DNA from: Sphingobacteriales bacterium
Lineage (GTDB): Bacteria > Bacteroidota > Bacteroidia > Chitinophagales > Chitinophagaceae
Direction: 5' to 3'
Length of the DNA: 64,000 nucleotides
Assembly: GCA_027484425.1 (NCBI GenBank)
Contig: JAIXSZ010000015.1
Coordinates: 1 to 64,000, forward strand
Part shown: positions 35,224 through 44,302 of the stretch, piece after piece
Numbering within the stretch: position 1 is the stretch's first letter
Layout of the letters: every line of letters begins with the position of its first letter
The notes under the pieces: model-generated
What the model saw: only the letters and a program-made list of their open reading frames with translations
Databases searched by the model: none
What the model was told of the DNA's origin: nothing
Made by a program: the position numbers and the translations under genes

Positions 35224-35781
35224 ATGAACGTGGAATTATCGGAAAAAGAAAAAATGCATTTGTTGGATACGCTAAAAAGTCGTTTTCATAAAAATATGCA
35301 TCGTCATAAAAACATAAATTGGACGTTGGTTTTGGATAGGCTGGAAGCGGCACCAAATAAACTGTGGTCACTTCAACAAATGGAAATTACTGGGGGTGAA
35401 CCTGATGTAGTAGGAAGAGATAATTCTAGCAAAGAGCTCTTGTTTTATGATTGTGCAATTGAGAGTCCTAAAGGACGTAGAAGTATATGCTATGACCAGC
35501 AAGCTCTGTATGAACGCAAAGAAAATAAACCAGCCAACAGTGCCTTGGGGATGGCTGACGAAATGGGTATAAAAATACTTGATGAGGAACAATACCGTAA
35601 GCTACAAGAATTGGAAGTGTTTGATGCCAAAACATCGAGCTGGATAGAAACGCCTGCCAACATCAGAGTGCTTGGTGGTGCTTTGTTTGCCGATTATCGT
35701 TATGCTACAGTTTTTGTGTATCACAACGGTGCTCAATCCTACTATGCAGCAAGGGGCTTTAGAGGGGAACTGAGGGTGTGA
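35224..35781 (+). CDS. DUF4256 family protein
   Basis: 185 aa of the DUF4256 type: a helical N-terminal domain (SRFHKNMHRHKNINW), then WSLQQMEITGGEPDVVG and a C-terminal region with TPANIRVLGGALFADYRY. The function is not known. Soluble, no signal. Intergenic 34994-35223 upstream shows no gene and no clear promoter. Confidence 0.7.
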   Translation: MNVELSEKEKMHLLDTLKSRFHKNMHRHKNINWTLVLDRLEAAPNKLWSLQQMEITGGEPDVVGRDNSSKELLFYDCAIESPKGRRSICYDQQALYERKENKPANSALGMADEMGIKILDEEQYRKLQELEVFDAKTSSWIETPANIRVLGGALFADYRYATVFVYHNGAQSYYAARGFRGELRV

Positions 35782-35936
35782 GCTTACTGTTTTGTGTAAA
35801 CTCATGGTAGCACCTTTCTACATTAAATATTTTTTATGCTTGATTGTATGCATTTAGCAATATGGGAATTTTCTTGGTAAATGTGGTTGTATGATGGGAC
35901 TAGCTTGAATTGTCACAGAATTGCAATAAAATGCAT

Positions 35937-35944
35937 TAACTTTG
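35937..35944 (+). promoter_or_regulatory. Candidate -7 element for the diheme cytochrome gene
   Basis: TAACTTTG matches TAnnTTTG 40 bp ahead of the ATG at 35984. The TTG at the correct -33 spacing is not present, so this is a moderate call. Confidence 0.35.
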
Positions 35945-35983
35945 AATAAGGGTCATTGATACTAATGACTTTAATAATCAAAT

Positions 35984-36673
35984 ATGCGCTTTTTTAGAAG
36001 ATCATTTGTATTCGTAGGTATTAGTGTAGTGGCAATACTGGGTGTAACGGGAACCAACTCATGTGTTCACCAGCCTTATGCTGTGCCTGATAGCCTTATT
36101 ACACCAGATACCACCATTTGTTTTGAGCGTGATATACTTCCAGTATTTCAGTCGAACTGTGCTATGAGTGGTTGCCACAATGCTGGGTATGCTGAAGATG
36201 GGTATGTGCTTGACAACTATGCTAATGTTGTAAGGAAGGGAATTGTACCCGGTAATGCGCCAGGTAGTAAAATTTGGAAATCGATCGCTTTGGAAACTGG
36301 GGATGACCGCATGCCTCGTAATGCTGCACCACTTCCAGCCGCAACCCAAGACTTGATAAAGCGCTGGATAAATGCTGGTGCAAAAAATGGCGGTGGCTGC
36401 ACGACCGCCTGCGATACTAATACCTATACTTACAGCACCATCATAGCACCTATGATGCAAACTTACTGTATTGGCTGCCATAGTTCGTCATCGGCAGATG
36501 GTAGTCTTACCGATTATGCTAGTGTGAAGAATGCGGCTGTGAATGGTAATCTTATTAATTGTGTGTCGCACACAACTGGGTATAGTGCTATGCCGCAGGG
36601 CGGCAGTAAATTGTCTGATTGTAAAATAACACAGATAAAAAAATGGGTAGCCGCTGGTGCGCTGAATAATTAG
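35984..36673 (+). CDS. Diheme c-type cytochrome lipoprotein (planctomycete-type cytochrome domain)
   Basis: 229 aa. Signal with a hydrophobic core (about 10-24) and a likely lipobox near Cys27 (GTNSC). Two haem-attachment sites: C-x4-CH in CAMSGCH (about 58-64) and the standard CxxCH in CIGCH. The two halves repeat the layout FQSNCAMSGCHN and MMQTYCIGCHS, so it is an internal duplication. It is likely an outer- or inner-membrane lipoprotein exposed to the periplasm or surface that carries electrons. The CX4CH form is a known variant in this family. Confidence 0.75.
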   Translation: MRFFRRSFVFVGISVVAILGVTGTNSCVHQPYAVPDSLITPDTTICFERDILPVFQSNCAMSGCHNAGYAEDGYVLDNYANVVRKGIVPGNAPGSKIWKSIALETGDDRMPRNAAPLPAATQDLIKRWINAGAKNGGGCTTACDTNTYTYSTIIAPMMQTYCIGCHSSSSADGSLTDYASVKNAAVNGNLINCVSHTTGYSAMPQGGSKLSDCKITQIKKWVAAGALNN

Positions 36674-36771
36674 TTTATTTGAAAATAAGTTGTGATGCTA
36701 TTTTCTATTTACTTTATTGCTATTTTATGCAATTCCCGTAAGTAGGTACTTAGAAGAATATAATAAAAAAT

Positions 36772-36800
36772 AAAAAAGTCGCTACTAGAGCGACTTTTTT
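36772..36800. terminator. Bidirectional terminator beside tRNA-Leu
   Basis: AAAAAAGTCGCT (36772-36783), loop ACTAG, AGCGACTTTTTT (36789-36800). A perfect 12-bp stem flanked by A and T tracts serves the cytochrome gene on the top strand and tRNA-Leu on the bottom strand. Confidence 0.85.
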
Positions 36801-36808
36801 ATTTTGAG

Positions 36809-36890
36809 TGCGGGTGGAGGGACTCGAACCCCCAAGCCTCGCAGCACTAGATCCTAAGTCTAGCGTGTCTACCAATTTCACCACACCCGC
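36809..36890 (-). tRNA. tRNA-Leu (UAG anticodon)
   Basis: Reverse strand. The acceptor arms GCGGGTG and CACCCGC pair; the D arm TTGGTAGAC, anticodon stem CTAGA/TCTAG with loop CTTAGGA (anticodon TAG), a long variable arm and the T-arm GGGGGTTCGAGTCCCTC are all recognisable. CCA is not encoded. It lies next to the terminator at 36772-36800. Confidence 0.92.
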
Positions 36891-37387
36891 AATCGGGATT
36901 GCAAATGTATGTAATTGAAATTAAAAAACCACACTGTTTTTTTATTTTGATCAATACATTTCACAATTAATTAATCATATGCTCTTATTAAAATAATAAA
37001 CCTGTTAACAAGAGCTTGGACTTTGTGAATAACGTGTTGTGCTTGTCTTAATAAAACGAACAAACTAATAGTAATTGACCAACTGGTTAGTTATTTCCTA
37101 AAGTTTTCATTTTTATGCCGAAGTAATTAACATGTTGCTACGATATTCAGTAAGGCCAATTTACCCACATAATTATCTTAATCAATTCACAACCTCGTTT
37201 GGATATAGTTGTTTTGCGTTGCTATTTTGTGTTGATAACTATCTGATAATCTGTTAGTAAACTGAGAAAACGATAAAACCAATAGTGGTAGTAATTTTTA
37301 TTCCCCCAATTCACACTCTTAATAGTAATAGTAGAAGTTTTTGAAAAAATTGATTTACTATTATTAGGAATGTGGATAGCTTGTTTA
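36891..37387. other. Noncoding region between tRNA-Leu and nadA
   Basis: About 500 bp without a supported gene. At 37265-37296 GAGAAAACGATAAAACC and following bases resemble a diverged right half of the island repeat. TAATAGTA at 37320-37327 is mirrored by TACTATTA at 37355-37362, an 8-bp inverted repeat 27 bp apart, which could be an operator upstream of the nadA promoter or chance in AT-rich DNA. The rest is AT-rich without clear structure. Confidence 0.45.
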
Positions 37388-37417
37388 TTGTGGTATGATT
37401 TTTGAGTTATAACTTTG
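37388..37417 (+). promoter_or_regulatory. nadA promoter (sigma-A type, exact spacing)
   Basis: TTG at 37388-37390, then 19 bp, then TAACTTTG at 37410-37417. This equals the Bacteroidota consensus TTG-N19-TAnnTTTG. Start of transcription expected near 37423, giving a leader of about 55 nt before nadA. Confidence 0.7.
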
Positions 37418-37477
37418 TTGTGCCTCTATGTATTCATCATAAAGGTTATTTCATTGTATCTAACTGAAATTGTAGTG

Positions 37478-38476
37478 ATGAATTTAGCTGAAGTTGTACT
37501 AGAAAAAGGATTTTTGGATTATAACATCGATCCAACTGTTGATATTTATGTGGCAATCGAGGAACTAAAAAAAGAAAAGAATGCTGTTATCCTCGCTCAT
37601 TATTATCAAGATTCTGATATTCAGGACATAGCAGATTATATAGGCGACAGCTTAGGGCTTGCAAGAAAGGCTGCTCAGACTGAAGCTGACATAATAGTTT
37701 TTGCTGGAGTACACTTTATGGCAGAAACTGCTAAAATCCTCAATCCTACCAAGAAAGTATTGATACCTGATCTGAATGCTGGTTGCTCGTTGAGCGATAG
37801 CTGCCCACCACCGTTATTTAGAATTTTTAGAGAAAGACATCCCGAGCACTTGGTTATTTCGTACATCAATTGCTCTGCGGGTATAAAGGCTTTAAGCGAT
37901 ATTATTTGTACTTCATCTAATGCTCGCGCTATTGTTGATAGTTTACCCGAAGATCAAAAAATTATATTCGCTCCTGATAAAAACTTGGGTGCATATATAA
38001 ATAAGGTAACTGGTAGGAATATGGTATTGTGGAATGGTGCTTGTATGGTGCATGAAATATTTTCGTTGGAGAAAATAACAAAGCTTAAAGTGAGGCACCC
38101 GGAAGCAAAGTTGATCGCACACCCCGAGTGTGAAGAGGCTATTTTGGCAATTGCTGATTTTATAGGCTCTACAAGCGAACTTCTAAAATACACCCATACA
38201 TGCAAGTCAGATAGTTTTATTGTTGCTACTGAATCGGGAATTCTACATAAAATGATAGAGCAGTCGCCAAACAAAACTTTTATTGCTGCCCCGCCCGATA
38301 ATGCATGTGCTTGTAATGAGTGTCCTCATATGAAAAAGAACACACTGGAGAAGATTTATAATTGTTTAAAGTATGAGCAGCCTGAAATTATAATGGATGA
38401 GGAATTAAGGCTTGCTGCTAAGAAGCCAATAGATAGAATGATGGAGATTAGTATTAGCGCTGGTCTGGTAGGGTAA
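37478..38476 (+). CDS. nadA: Quinolinate synthase A
   Basis: 332 aa from ATG 37478 (the upstream open frame precedes the promoter). It condenses iminoaspartate with dihydroxyacetone phosphate to quinolinate, a step of de novo NAD synthesis, and needs a 4Fe-4S cluster. The family patterns [41 protein letters not shown] and HPECE are present. Candidate cluster ligands are in the NAGCSL, GACMVH and C-x-C-x2-C (CACNECPH) segments. nadB and nadC are not in this window. Confidence 0.95.
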   Translation: MNLAEVVLEKGFLDYNIDPTVDIYVAIEELKKEKNAVILAHYYQDSDIQDIADYIGDSLGLARKAAQTEADIIVFAGVHFMAETAKILNPTKKVLIPDLNAGCSLSDSCPPPLFRIFRERHPEHLVISYINCSAGIKALSDIICTSSNARAIVDSLPEDQKIIFAPDKNLGAYINKVTGRNMVLWNGACMVHEIFSLEKITKLKVRHPEAKLIAHPECEEAILAIADFIGSTSELLKYTHTCKSDSFIVATESGILHKMIEQSPNKTFIAAPPDNACACNECPHMKKNTLEKIYNCLKYEQPEIIMDEELRLAAKKPIDRMMEISISAGLVG

Positions 38477-38577
38477 TGAAATTAAATTGTGTTAAGAATT
38501 TACCCTATATAGGGTTAAATTTTGTTTATTTTATAAAATAGTTCTAAATTGTCAAACCAAATTAAAAATTAATTTTT

Positions 38578-40542
38578 ATGAAGCAAGTGATTACGCTAAA
38601 AAATCTGCTATTGGCTACATGTATAGCTGGAGCAAGTGTTGCTAATGGTCAGGTTCAGCCATTAGCTTTTGGACCTTTCCCTTATGGTACCGGTACATCT
38701 GACCCGAACTGGTATGCAGATTACGTTGGGTTGCGTTTTGTGGTGAATAGTCCTGCTGCTGTTGCAGGGCAAAAAATTTACACTTTTGCATTTACTGGCG
38801 GTACTCCTTGGGGTGGTGGAGTAACAACTCCTATTATTAATCAACAAATTTGCATGCCACCATTAGGAGGCGATACTCTTGCATCGTCTCTTGTTACTGG
38901 CTCTATGGCGGGAAAGATTGGTGTAGTTTATCGTGGAGGTGGTATAGAATTTGTTTGTAAAGCACAACAAGTTCAGAACGCTGGCGCCATTGCTTGTGTT
39001 ATAGTGAACAATGTAAACGGTGGTCCAGTAGGTATGGGCGCTGGTACTGTTTGTTCGGCAGCTGGTATTACAATACCAGTGTTTATGATATCTAAAGAAG
39101 ATGGTGATGCTATAGGTGCTCGTTATAGAGGTGGCGACACTGCACGTCTTACTATTACTCCTTGGGGTTTAAGTCTTGCTAATGATGCAGGGTTTGTACC
39201 AGGCGGTATTGCGGGATGGCATAACTATGCTATACCTTCTAATCAGTTAGGAGCGACTGGTAATCCATACCCATATAAAATGGTGGATGGTGCGTTCATT
39301 GCAAATTATGGTACTAACGACTTGTCTGGCGTGAATCTTACAAGTACTACAACTTTCACTCCTGCTGAAACTAGTGTTCCTGCAACTCAACACACAAATA
39401 CTGTAACACTTTCATCTTTCCCAGCATTAGATTCTGTTTATGCGATGTTTGACGACGCCGAATATGATCTAGCTGCTAGTGGTAAAGGTCGTTTTGATGT
39501 AACTTACACCATTACACACTCGGTTGCTGATGCTTATCCAGCAGACAATAGTATTACGTCTTCGTTCTATGTTACAGATAGCTTGTATTCTAAAGGTCGT
39601 TATGACATGGCTAATAATGCGCCTGTAAGAACAATTGGTTATTCATTCAATGCTGGTGGTGACTTCTTGTGGGGACCAATGTACTACGTTAAAAACGGTG
39701 GTACATCAATTTCTCGTGTACAGTATTCTTTGTCTACAAACACTGCTGGTCCGCTAGGTACTCCTGCTAATATATATCTTTTCAAGTGGGCTGATGGTTC
39801 TGGTGGACAACCAGCTGATAGTGTGCTTCAGAATGGTGAGTTGACTCTTGCTTCTTTAGGTGTACACAATTTTGATGGTGTTAATGATACTTCAGGTGCT
39901 TTATTAAATTTCTCTGGTATGGGCGATCCTGCATCGGGCAATCCTAAGACTATTTATTTAGAAGCTGATAGCTGGTATTATTTAGCTGTGGGTGTACCAG
40001 GTTCACATTTCTTAGGTGCTGACGGTATTGTTCATCCTTATCCACGTATTTATGGTCGTTTCCAGATCAACAACAGTAACCTTGATTATGCTAGTCTTGT
40101 TAATACATCTACTGACGATATCATAGCGACGCCAACTGGTGCTAATACGCCTACGCCAAGTACTTTTGTTAGCTTTGTTAACTCTGTAGATTCGTTTAAC
40201 TTCAGTAGCACACGTGGTCTTATTCCTGCAGTAGCAATGATTGCTAACAATAGTCCTGTTAGTGTAAATAACGCTCCAGTAGTTACTGACACAAAGGTTT
40301 CATTATTCCCTAATCCTGCTAAAGATGTAATGAATGTTTCTGTAGAATTAGAAAACACTTCTAAATCTGTGACTTTCACTATCATTGATGGTTTGGGAAG
40401 ATTTGTGAGTAAAGAAGTACATAACAATGTAAAAACTGGTAATTTCTCAGTTAATACTTCTAAATTGACTCCTGGTAATTACTTCTTCGTGATGAATACA
40501 GACACTAAGGCAGTGTCAAGAAATTTCGTTATTGCAAAATAA
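38578..40542 (+). CDS. Secreted T9SS protein with PA domain
   Basis: 654 aa. Signal peptide ends near VANGQ (about residue 25). Residues about 90-190 show a protease-associated (PA) domain pattern, with GKIGVVYRGGGIEFVCKA, QNAGAIACVIVNN and ITIPVFMISKEDGDAI. A long beta-rich middle follows, and the last ~80 residues are a T9SS sorting domain (SLFPNPAKDVMNVSV ... SRNFVIAK). No protease motif is visible, so PA may serve binding. Codon use is strongly host-like and A/T-ending, suggesting high expression. Exported by the type IX system to the surface. Confidence 0.75.
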   Translation: MKQVITLKNLLLATCIAGASVANGQVQPLAFGPFPYGTGTSDPNWYADYVGLRFVVNSPAAVAGQKIYTFAFTGGTPWGGGVTTPIINQQICMPPLGGDTLASSLVTGSMAGKIGVVYRGGGIEFVCKAQQVQNAGAIACVIVNNVNGGPVGMGAGTVCSAAGITIPVFMISKEDGDAIGARYRGGDTARLTITPWGLSLANDAGFVPGGIAGWHNYAIPSNQLGATGNPYPYKMVDGAFIANYGTNDLSGVNLTSTTTFTPAETSVPATQHTNTVTLSSFPALDSVYAMFDDAEYDLAASGKGRFDVTYTITHSVADAYPADNSITSSFYVTDSLYSKGRYDMANNAPVRTIGYSFNAGGDFLWGPMYYVKNGGTSISRVQYSLSTNTAGPLGTPANIYLFKWADGSGGQPADSVLQNGELTLASLGVHNFDGVNDTSGALLNFSGMGDPASGNPKTIYLEADSWYYLAVGVPGSHFLGADGIVHPYPRIYGRFQINNSNLDYASLVNTSTDDIIATPTGANTPTPSTFVSFVNSVDSFNFSSTRGLIPAVAMIANNSPVSVNNAPVVTDTKVSLFPNPAKDVMNVSVELENTSKSVTFTIIDGLGRFVSKEVHNNVKTGNFSVNTSKLTPGNYFFVMNTDTKAVSRNFVIAK

Positions 40543-40562
40543 TTGAGTAACACTCTATTGTG

Positions 40563-40595
40563 AAAGAGCAGCTATAAATAGCTGCTCTTTTTTTT
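40563..40595 (+). terminator. Terminator after the PA-domain T9SS gene
   Basis: AAAGAGCAGCTA (40563-40574), loop TAAA, TAGCTGCTCTTT (40579-40590) followed by more T. A classic intrinsic terminator, 20 bp after the stop. Confidence 0.85.
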
Positions 40596-40768
40596 GGTCT
40601 ATTGTCGTTTGTTTTGTTGGTAGGTATCCATTAGGAGTAGTATCGGTTTTGTTGGACAACTATCAAGTATCCATTTACGAAACTATCATTGCGAAAGGTC
40701 ACAATAGATAATTCAGTAACAGCAGTATGTAGTACTGGCGGTAGATTAGAAGAACAGTGTGGTGTTTA

Positions 40769-41395
40769 TTATTTGATACGGTATCCTACGCCAATGTTGA
40801 TGCCAATCGGACGTATTCCGTTATCAGGTATAATGTGTATAGATTGGGTAATTTGGAGGTCAGGAGTGATATCGTATATTAGTCCTTGTGTAAAGATGAT
40901 GTTGATGTATTTAAGCCCATTTGACATTCTCGTGTCAGCGTTAGCTATATCTTCACTTCCAGAAGTGTTGTTATAGAACTGAATCCCAGTTCCGATATAT
41001 GGGCGTAGTCTTTTGCGGTCGTTTTGTAGCTGGTACTGAATAGTAAGCGGGATTGAATTTATCAAAGGCGTTGTTAAACTCAATGCCTTATTTTGTTTGC
41101 CGTTGTTGCTAAGTATTTTGTTTATATCTCTGAAACTTAGTCCAGTCTCTAATTTAAGTCTAGTTGTTAGCTTCATTCTGAAGAGTATTCTGTGGGTTGT
41201 TTCTTCAGCAATTTTTGTTTTGTCGCTTATTGATACTTTGCCGATGTTGTAAAGAGTATGGACTTGCCGCTCGAATCCAATACTGAATTTGTGACCTATT
41301 TTAGTGAGATTACTTCTGTCATAACCTTGGCCATAGACATCACCAGCTATTGTGGTAGCGGCAATTAATGTAGCTATGGTTAGTTTTTTGATCAT
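40769..41395 (-). CDS. Outer-membrane beta-barrel-like protein
   Basis: 208 aa, reverse strand. Signal peptide to about VYGQ (residue 23). Alternating hydrophobic strands with aromatic ends, for example KLTTRLKLETGLSFRD and LTIQYQLQNDRKRLRPYIGTGIQFY, and a C-terminal GVGYRIK strand give a typical small outer-membrane porin-like barrel of unknown substrate. It lies alone, convergent with the T9SS gene. Confidence 0.6.
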   Translation of the reverse strand: MIKKLTIATLIAATTIAGDVYGQGYDRSNLTKIGHKFSIGFERQVHTLYNIGKVSISDKTKIAEETTHRILFRMKLTTRLKLETGLSFRDINKILSNNGKQNKALSLTTPLINSIPLTIQYQLQNDRKRLRPYIGTGIQFYNNTSGSEDIANADTRMSNGLKYINIIFTQGLIYDITPDLQITQSIHIIPDNGIRPIGINIGVGYRIK

Positions 41396-41585
41396 GGTTT
41401 TATGACTGTAGAACGAGCAAAAGTATATTATATTGTTAAAAACAAGAAATCTCTCATTTTTGTTTCACGTGAAACATTTGTATAGGGCTATAACTGTTGT
41501 CTATTAACACTTTATTCAGCAAATGTTGTGCCAAAATATATTGTGTACTTATGGTTTCTTGTTTCTATAGTAGTGGTTAGGAACG

Positions 41586-41593
41586 TATCTTTG
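41586..41593 (+). promoter_or_regulatory. mnmG -7 element 4 bp from the start codon
   Basis: TATCTTTG (TAnnTTTG) ends 4 bp before the mnmG ATG at 41598. If this is the promoter, transcription would begin at or next to the start codon, a leaderless mRNA. A -33 TTG at the standard distance is not clear. Confidence 0.4.
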
Positions 41594-41597
41594 TGGA

Positions 41598-43466
41598 ATG
41601 TTTCCAGTATATGATGTTATTGTTGTTGGTGCAGGTCATGCAGGTTGTGAAGCTGCTGCTGCTGCTGCCAATATGGGTTCTAAAGTCTTGTTGATTACTA
41701 TGAACATGCAGACGATAGCCCAAATGAGTTGTAACCCTGCAATGGGCGGTATTGCGAAGGGACAGATAGTGCGCGAGATTGATGCTCTAGGTGGCTATAG
41801 TGGGATCGTAAGCGACAGGAGCACAATTCAGTTCAGAATGCTTAACAAGTCGAAAGGGCCTGGGATGTGGAGTCCGCGTGCTCAGAATGATAGGATGTTA
41901 TTTGCTAGTACTTGGAGAGAGATGTTGGAGAATACAGCAAACGTAGATTTCTGGCAAGACATGGTTAGAGAACTGATTGTTTCACGTGGAACAATTGAAG
42001 GTGTGGTAACCGGAATGGGTCAAGAGATACGTGCTAAAAGTGTTGTGCTTACTAACGGTACGTTTCTCAATGGAGTAATTCACGTAGGTGAAAAGCAGTT
42101 TGGTGGAGGAAGAATGGGGGAAAAAGGCGCAACAGGAATAACAGAACAACTTGTAGAGTTGGGATTTGACACAGATAGGCTAAAGACCGGAACTCCCCCT
42201 AGAGTAGATGGAAGAAGTCTAGATTATTCTAAAATGGAAATACAGGATGGAGATGAGGAAGTGGTAGGTTTCTCATACATGCCTATAGAAAAAGTACAAC
42301 CTAAAGAGCAGAGATGCTGCTGGATCACATACACTAATCAGGAAGTACACGATATATTGAAGACGGGTTTTGATCAGTCGCCAATGTATCAAGGCAGGAT
42401 AAAAGGAAGTGGGCCAAGGTATTGTCCAAGTATAGAAGATAAAATAAGCAGATTTGCAGAAAGAGAAAGGCATCAATTGTTTGTAGAACCTGAAGGATGG
42501 AACACAGTAGAGATATACGTGAATGGTTTTAGTACCTCTCTACCAGAAGAGGTACAGTATAAAGCGTTAAAACTTGTTCCAGGTTTCGAAAATTGTAAGT
42601 TTTTCAGACCTGGGTATGCAATAGAGTACGATTATTTTCCACCAACACAATTAAAATTCACACTTGAAACGAAACTAATAAAGAATCTGTTCTTTGCTGG
42701 ACAGATTAATGGAACTACTGGTTATGAAGAAGCAGCCTGCCAGGGTTTAATGGCAGGAATTAATGCCTCGAGAGCAGCCCATGAACAAGAACCATTGGTG
42801 TTAAAACGCAGCGATGCCTATATAGGTGTATTAATAGACGATTTGATCAATAAAGGTACTGATGAGCCATATAGGATGTTTACTAGTAGAGCTGAATTTA
42901 GAACATTACTAAGACAAGATAATGCTGATTTCAGGCTGACTGAATTAGGGTATAATATTGGACTTGCCACCCAGGAAAGATTTGATTTGATGCAAATCAA
43001 AAAGGAAAAGGTAAAATCAATTAGGAAAGTACTTGCTGAGTTTCCGGTAGATATGGATGCGGCAAATGGATTTCTCACCACCAATAATTCGGCAGCAATT
43101 ATAGAAAAAACAAAAGCACTTAAGTTATTACTAAGACCCGGAATAGGTCTAAAAGAGATGATGACAGCTATCCCAGCACTCGCAGCAGCTATTAACGAAC
43201 AAGATCCATTAGTACTGGAGCAAGTAGAAATACAAGCGAAATATGAAGTTTATATAGAAAAAGAACAGGAATTAGTGGAAAAAATGTCTAACCTCGAAAA
43301 CTTAATGATTCCAGAGAGTTTCGATTACGGGAAACTATCTTCCGTATCATCAGAAGCAAGACAAAAGCTGCAGAAAATAAGACCTGCTACTTTGGGGCAA
43401 GCAAGTAGAATAAGCGGTGTAAACCCAAGTGATATCCAGATACTTATGGTGTACATGGGTAGGTAG
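41598..43466 (+). CDS. mnmG: tRNA uridine 5-carboxymethylaminomethyl modification enzyme MnmG
   Basis: 622 aa. The FAD-binding start VYDVIVVGAGHAGCEAAAAAA is at about 3-23. The two MnmG signatures GPRYCPSIEDK (about 273-283) and QINGTTGYEEAACQGL (about 372-387) are present. With MnmE it adds the cmnm5 group to the wobble uridine of several tRNAs. Cytoplasmic. The C-terminal helical domain that contacts MnmE is complete. Followed 43 bp later by recX. Confidence 0.96.
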   Translation: MFPVYDVIVVGAGHAGCEAAAAAANMGSKVLLITMNMQTIAQMSCNPAMGGIAKGQIVREIDALGGYSGIVSDRSTIQFRMLNKSKGPGMWSPRAQNDRMLFASTWREMLENTANVDFWQDMVRELIVSRGTIEGVVTGMGQEIRAKSVVLTNGTFLNGVIHVGEKQFGGGRMGEKGATGITEQLVELGFDTDRLKTGTPPRVDGRSLDYSKMEIQDGDEEVVGFSYMPIEKVQPKEQRCCWITYTNQEVHDILKTGFDQSPMYQGRIKGSGPRYCPSIEDKISRFAERERHQLFVEPEGWNTVEIYVNGFSTSLPEEVQYKALKLVPGFENCKFFRPGYAIEYDYFPPTQLKFTLETKLIKNLFFAGQINGTTGYEEAACQGLMAGINASRAAHEQEPLVLKRSDAYIGVLIDDLINKGTDEPYRMFTSRAEFRTLLRQDNADFRLTELGYNIGLATQERFDLMQIKKEKVKSIRKVLAEFPVDMDAANGFLTTNNSAAIIEKTKALKLLLRPGIGLKEMMTAIPALAAAINEQDPLVLEQVEIQAKYEVYIEKEQELVEKMSNLENLMIPESFDYGKLSSVSSEARQKLQKIRPATLGQASRISGVNPSDIQILMVYMGR

Positions 43467-43509
43467 TAAATAGTGATGGCATAGATAGAATAATTAATTA
43501 GCTTCATAG

Positions 43510-43962
43510 ATGATAGATCCAGCTATTCTGTATTATTGCAAGTATCAGGAAAGGTGTCATAACGAGGTTAGGAACAAGTTGTACGAACTTGGTTTCACTG
43601 CATTTACGGTTGATGAACAAATATCTGAACTAATAGCTACCGATATATTGAATGAAGAAAGGTTTGCTAAAAGCTTTGCCAGGGGAAAATGGAGAATGCT
43701 TCACTGGGGGAGAAATAAGATACGGCAACAGTTGAAAATTAGAAGTGTTTCGGAATATTGTATAAAAAGAGCTTTGCAAGAGATACCAGAAGGTGATTAC
43801 CAAAATATGCTAGAACAACTTACAATAAAGAAATGGCATGAGTTGAGAACAGAAAGGAGCAAGCAAATTAAAAAGGCAAAAGTGTATCGATACTTACTTC
43901 AGAAAGGCTTCGAGCAAGAATTGGTAATAAGTTTTATAGCATCATGCGAAAAAAATAGTTAG
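43510..43962 (+). CDS. recX: Regulatory protein RecX
   Basis: 150 aa with the RecX three-helix repeats. The pattern CHNEVRNKLYELG, then LNEERFAKSFARGKWRMLHWGRNKIRQQL, is the family core. It modulates RecA filament dynamics. RecX is often near recA or DNA-repair genes; here the neighbour is mnmG, which is common in Bacteroidota. Length is normal. Confidence 0.88.
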   Translation: MIDPAILYYCKYQERCHNEVRNKLYELGFTAFTVDEQISELIATDILNEERFAKSFARGKWRMLHWGRNKIRQQLKIRSVSEYCIKRALQEIPEGDYQNMLEQLTIKKWHELRTERSKQIKKAKVYRYLLQKGFEQELVISFIASCEKNS

Positions 43963-44302
43963 CGTATTTTGTTCATTTCTGCCACCTAATTTCATCTTGC
44001 ATAATTTGTGGGTGAAGATTCCTAAATAAAACTGATTTTTAAGAAATTTGCTAAAAACAGCTAAAAAAGGGTATAAAAAACAGCTAAAATTGGCTTAAAC
44101 GACGAGAATAGGATATTTTTTATGGACCCCTATTACACCTCGTATAGCTGATTCCTAGGGCTTTCTAATTTTGTATGAATATCGCCCGAAAACAGGATTA
44201 TGTTAAATAATGTATAATATATCATTTGTACCCTTTTAAGGCAGGAATTAACCAACATAGCGTTATTTTTGTGAAAACCGTTTTACCTAAATATTTAAGG
44301 GG
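43963..44302. other. Noncoding region before the glucosaminidase gene
   Basis: About 340 bp without a gene. It contains repeated AAAAACAGCTAAAA blocks at about 44050-44090 (two or three near-copies). TATTTTTG at 44264-44271 resembles a -7 element 32 bp ahead of the next gene, but no -33 is clear. Confidence 0.4.
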
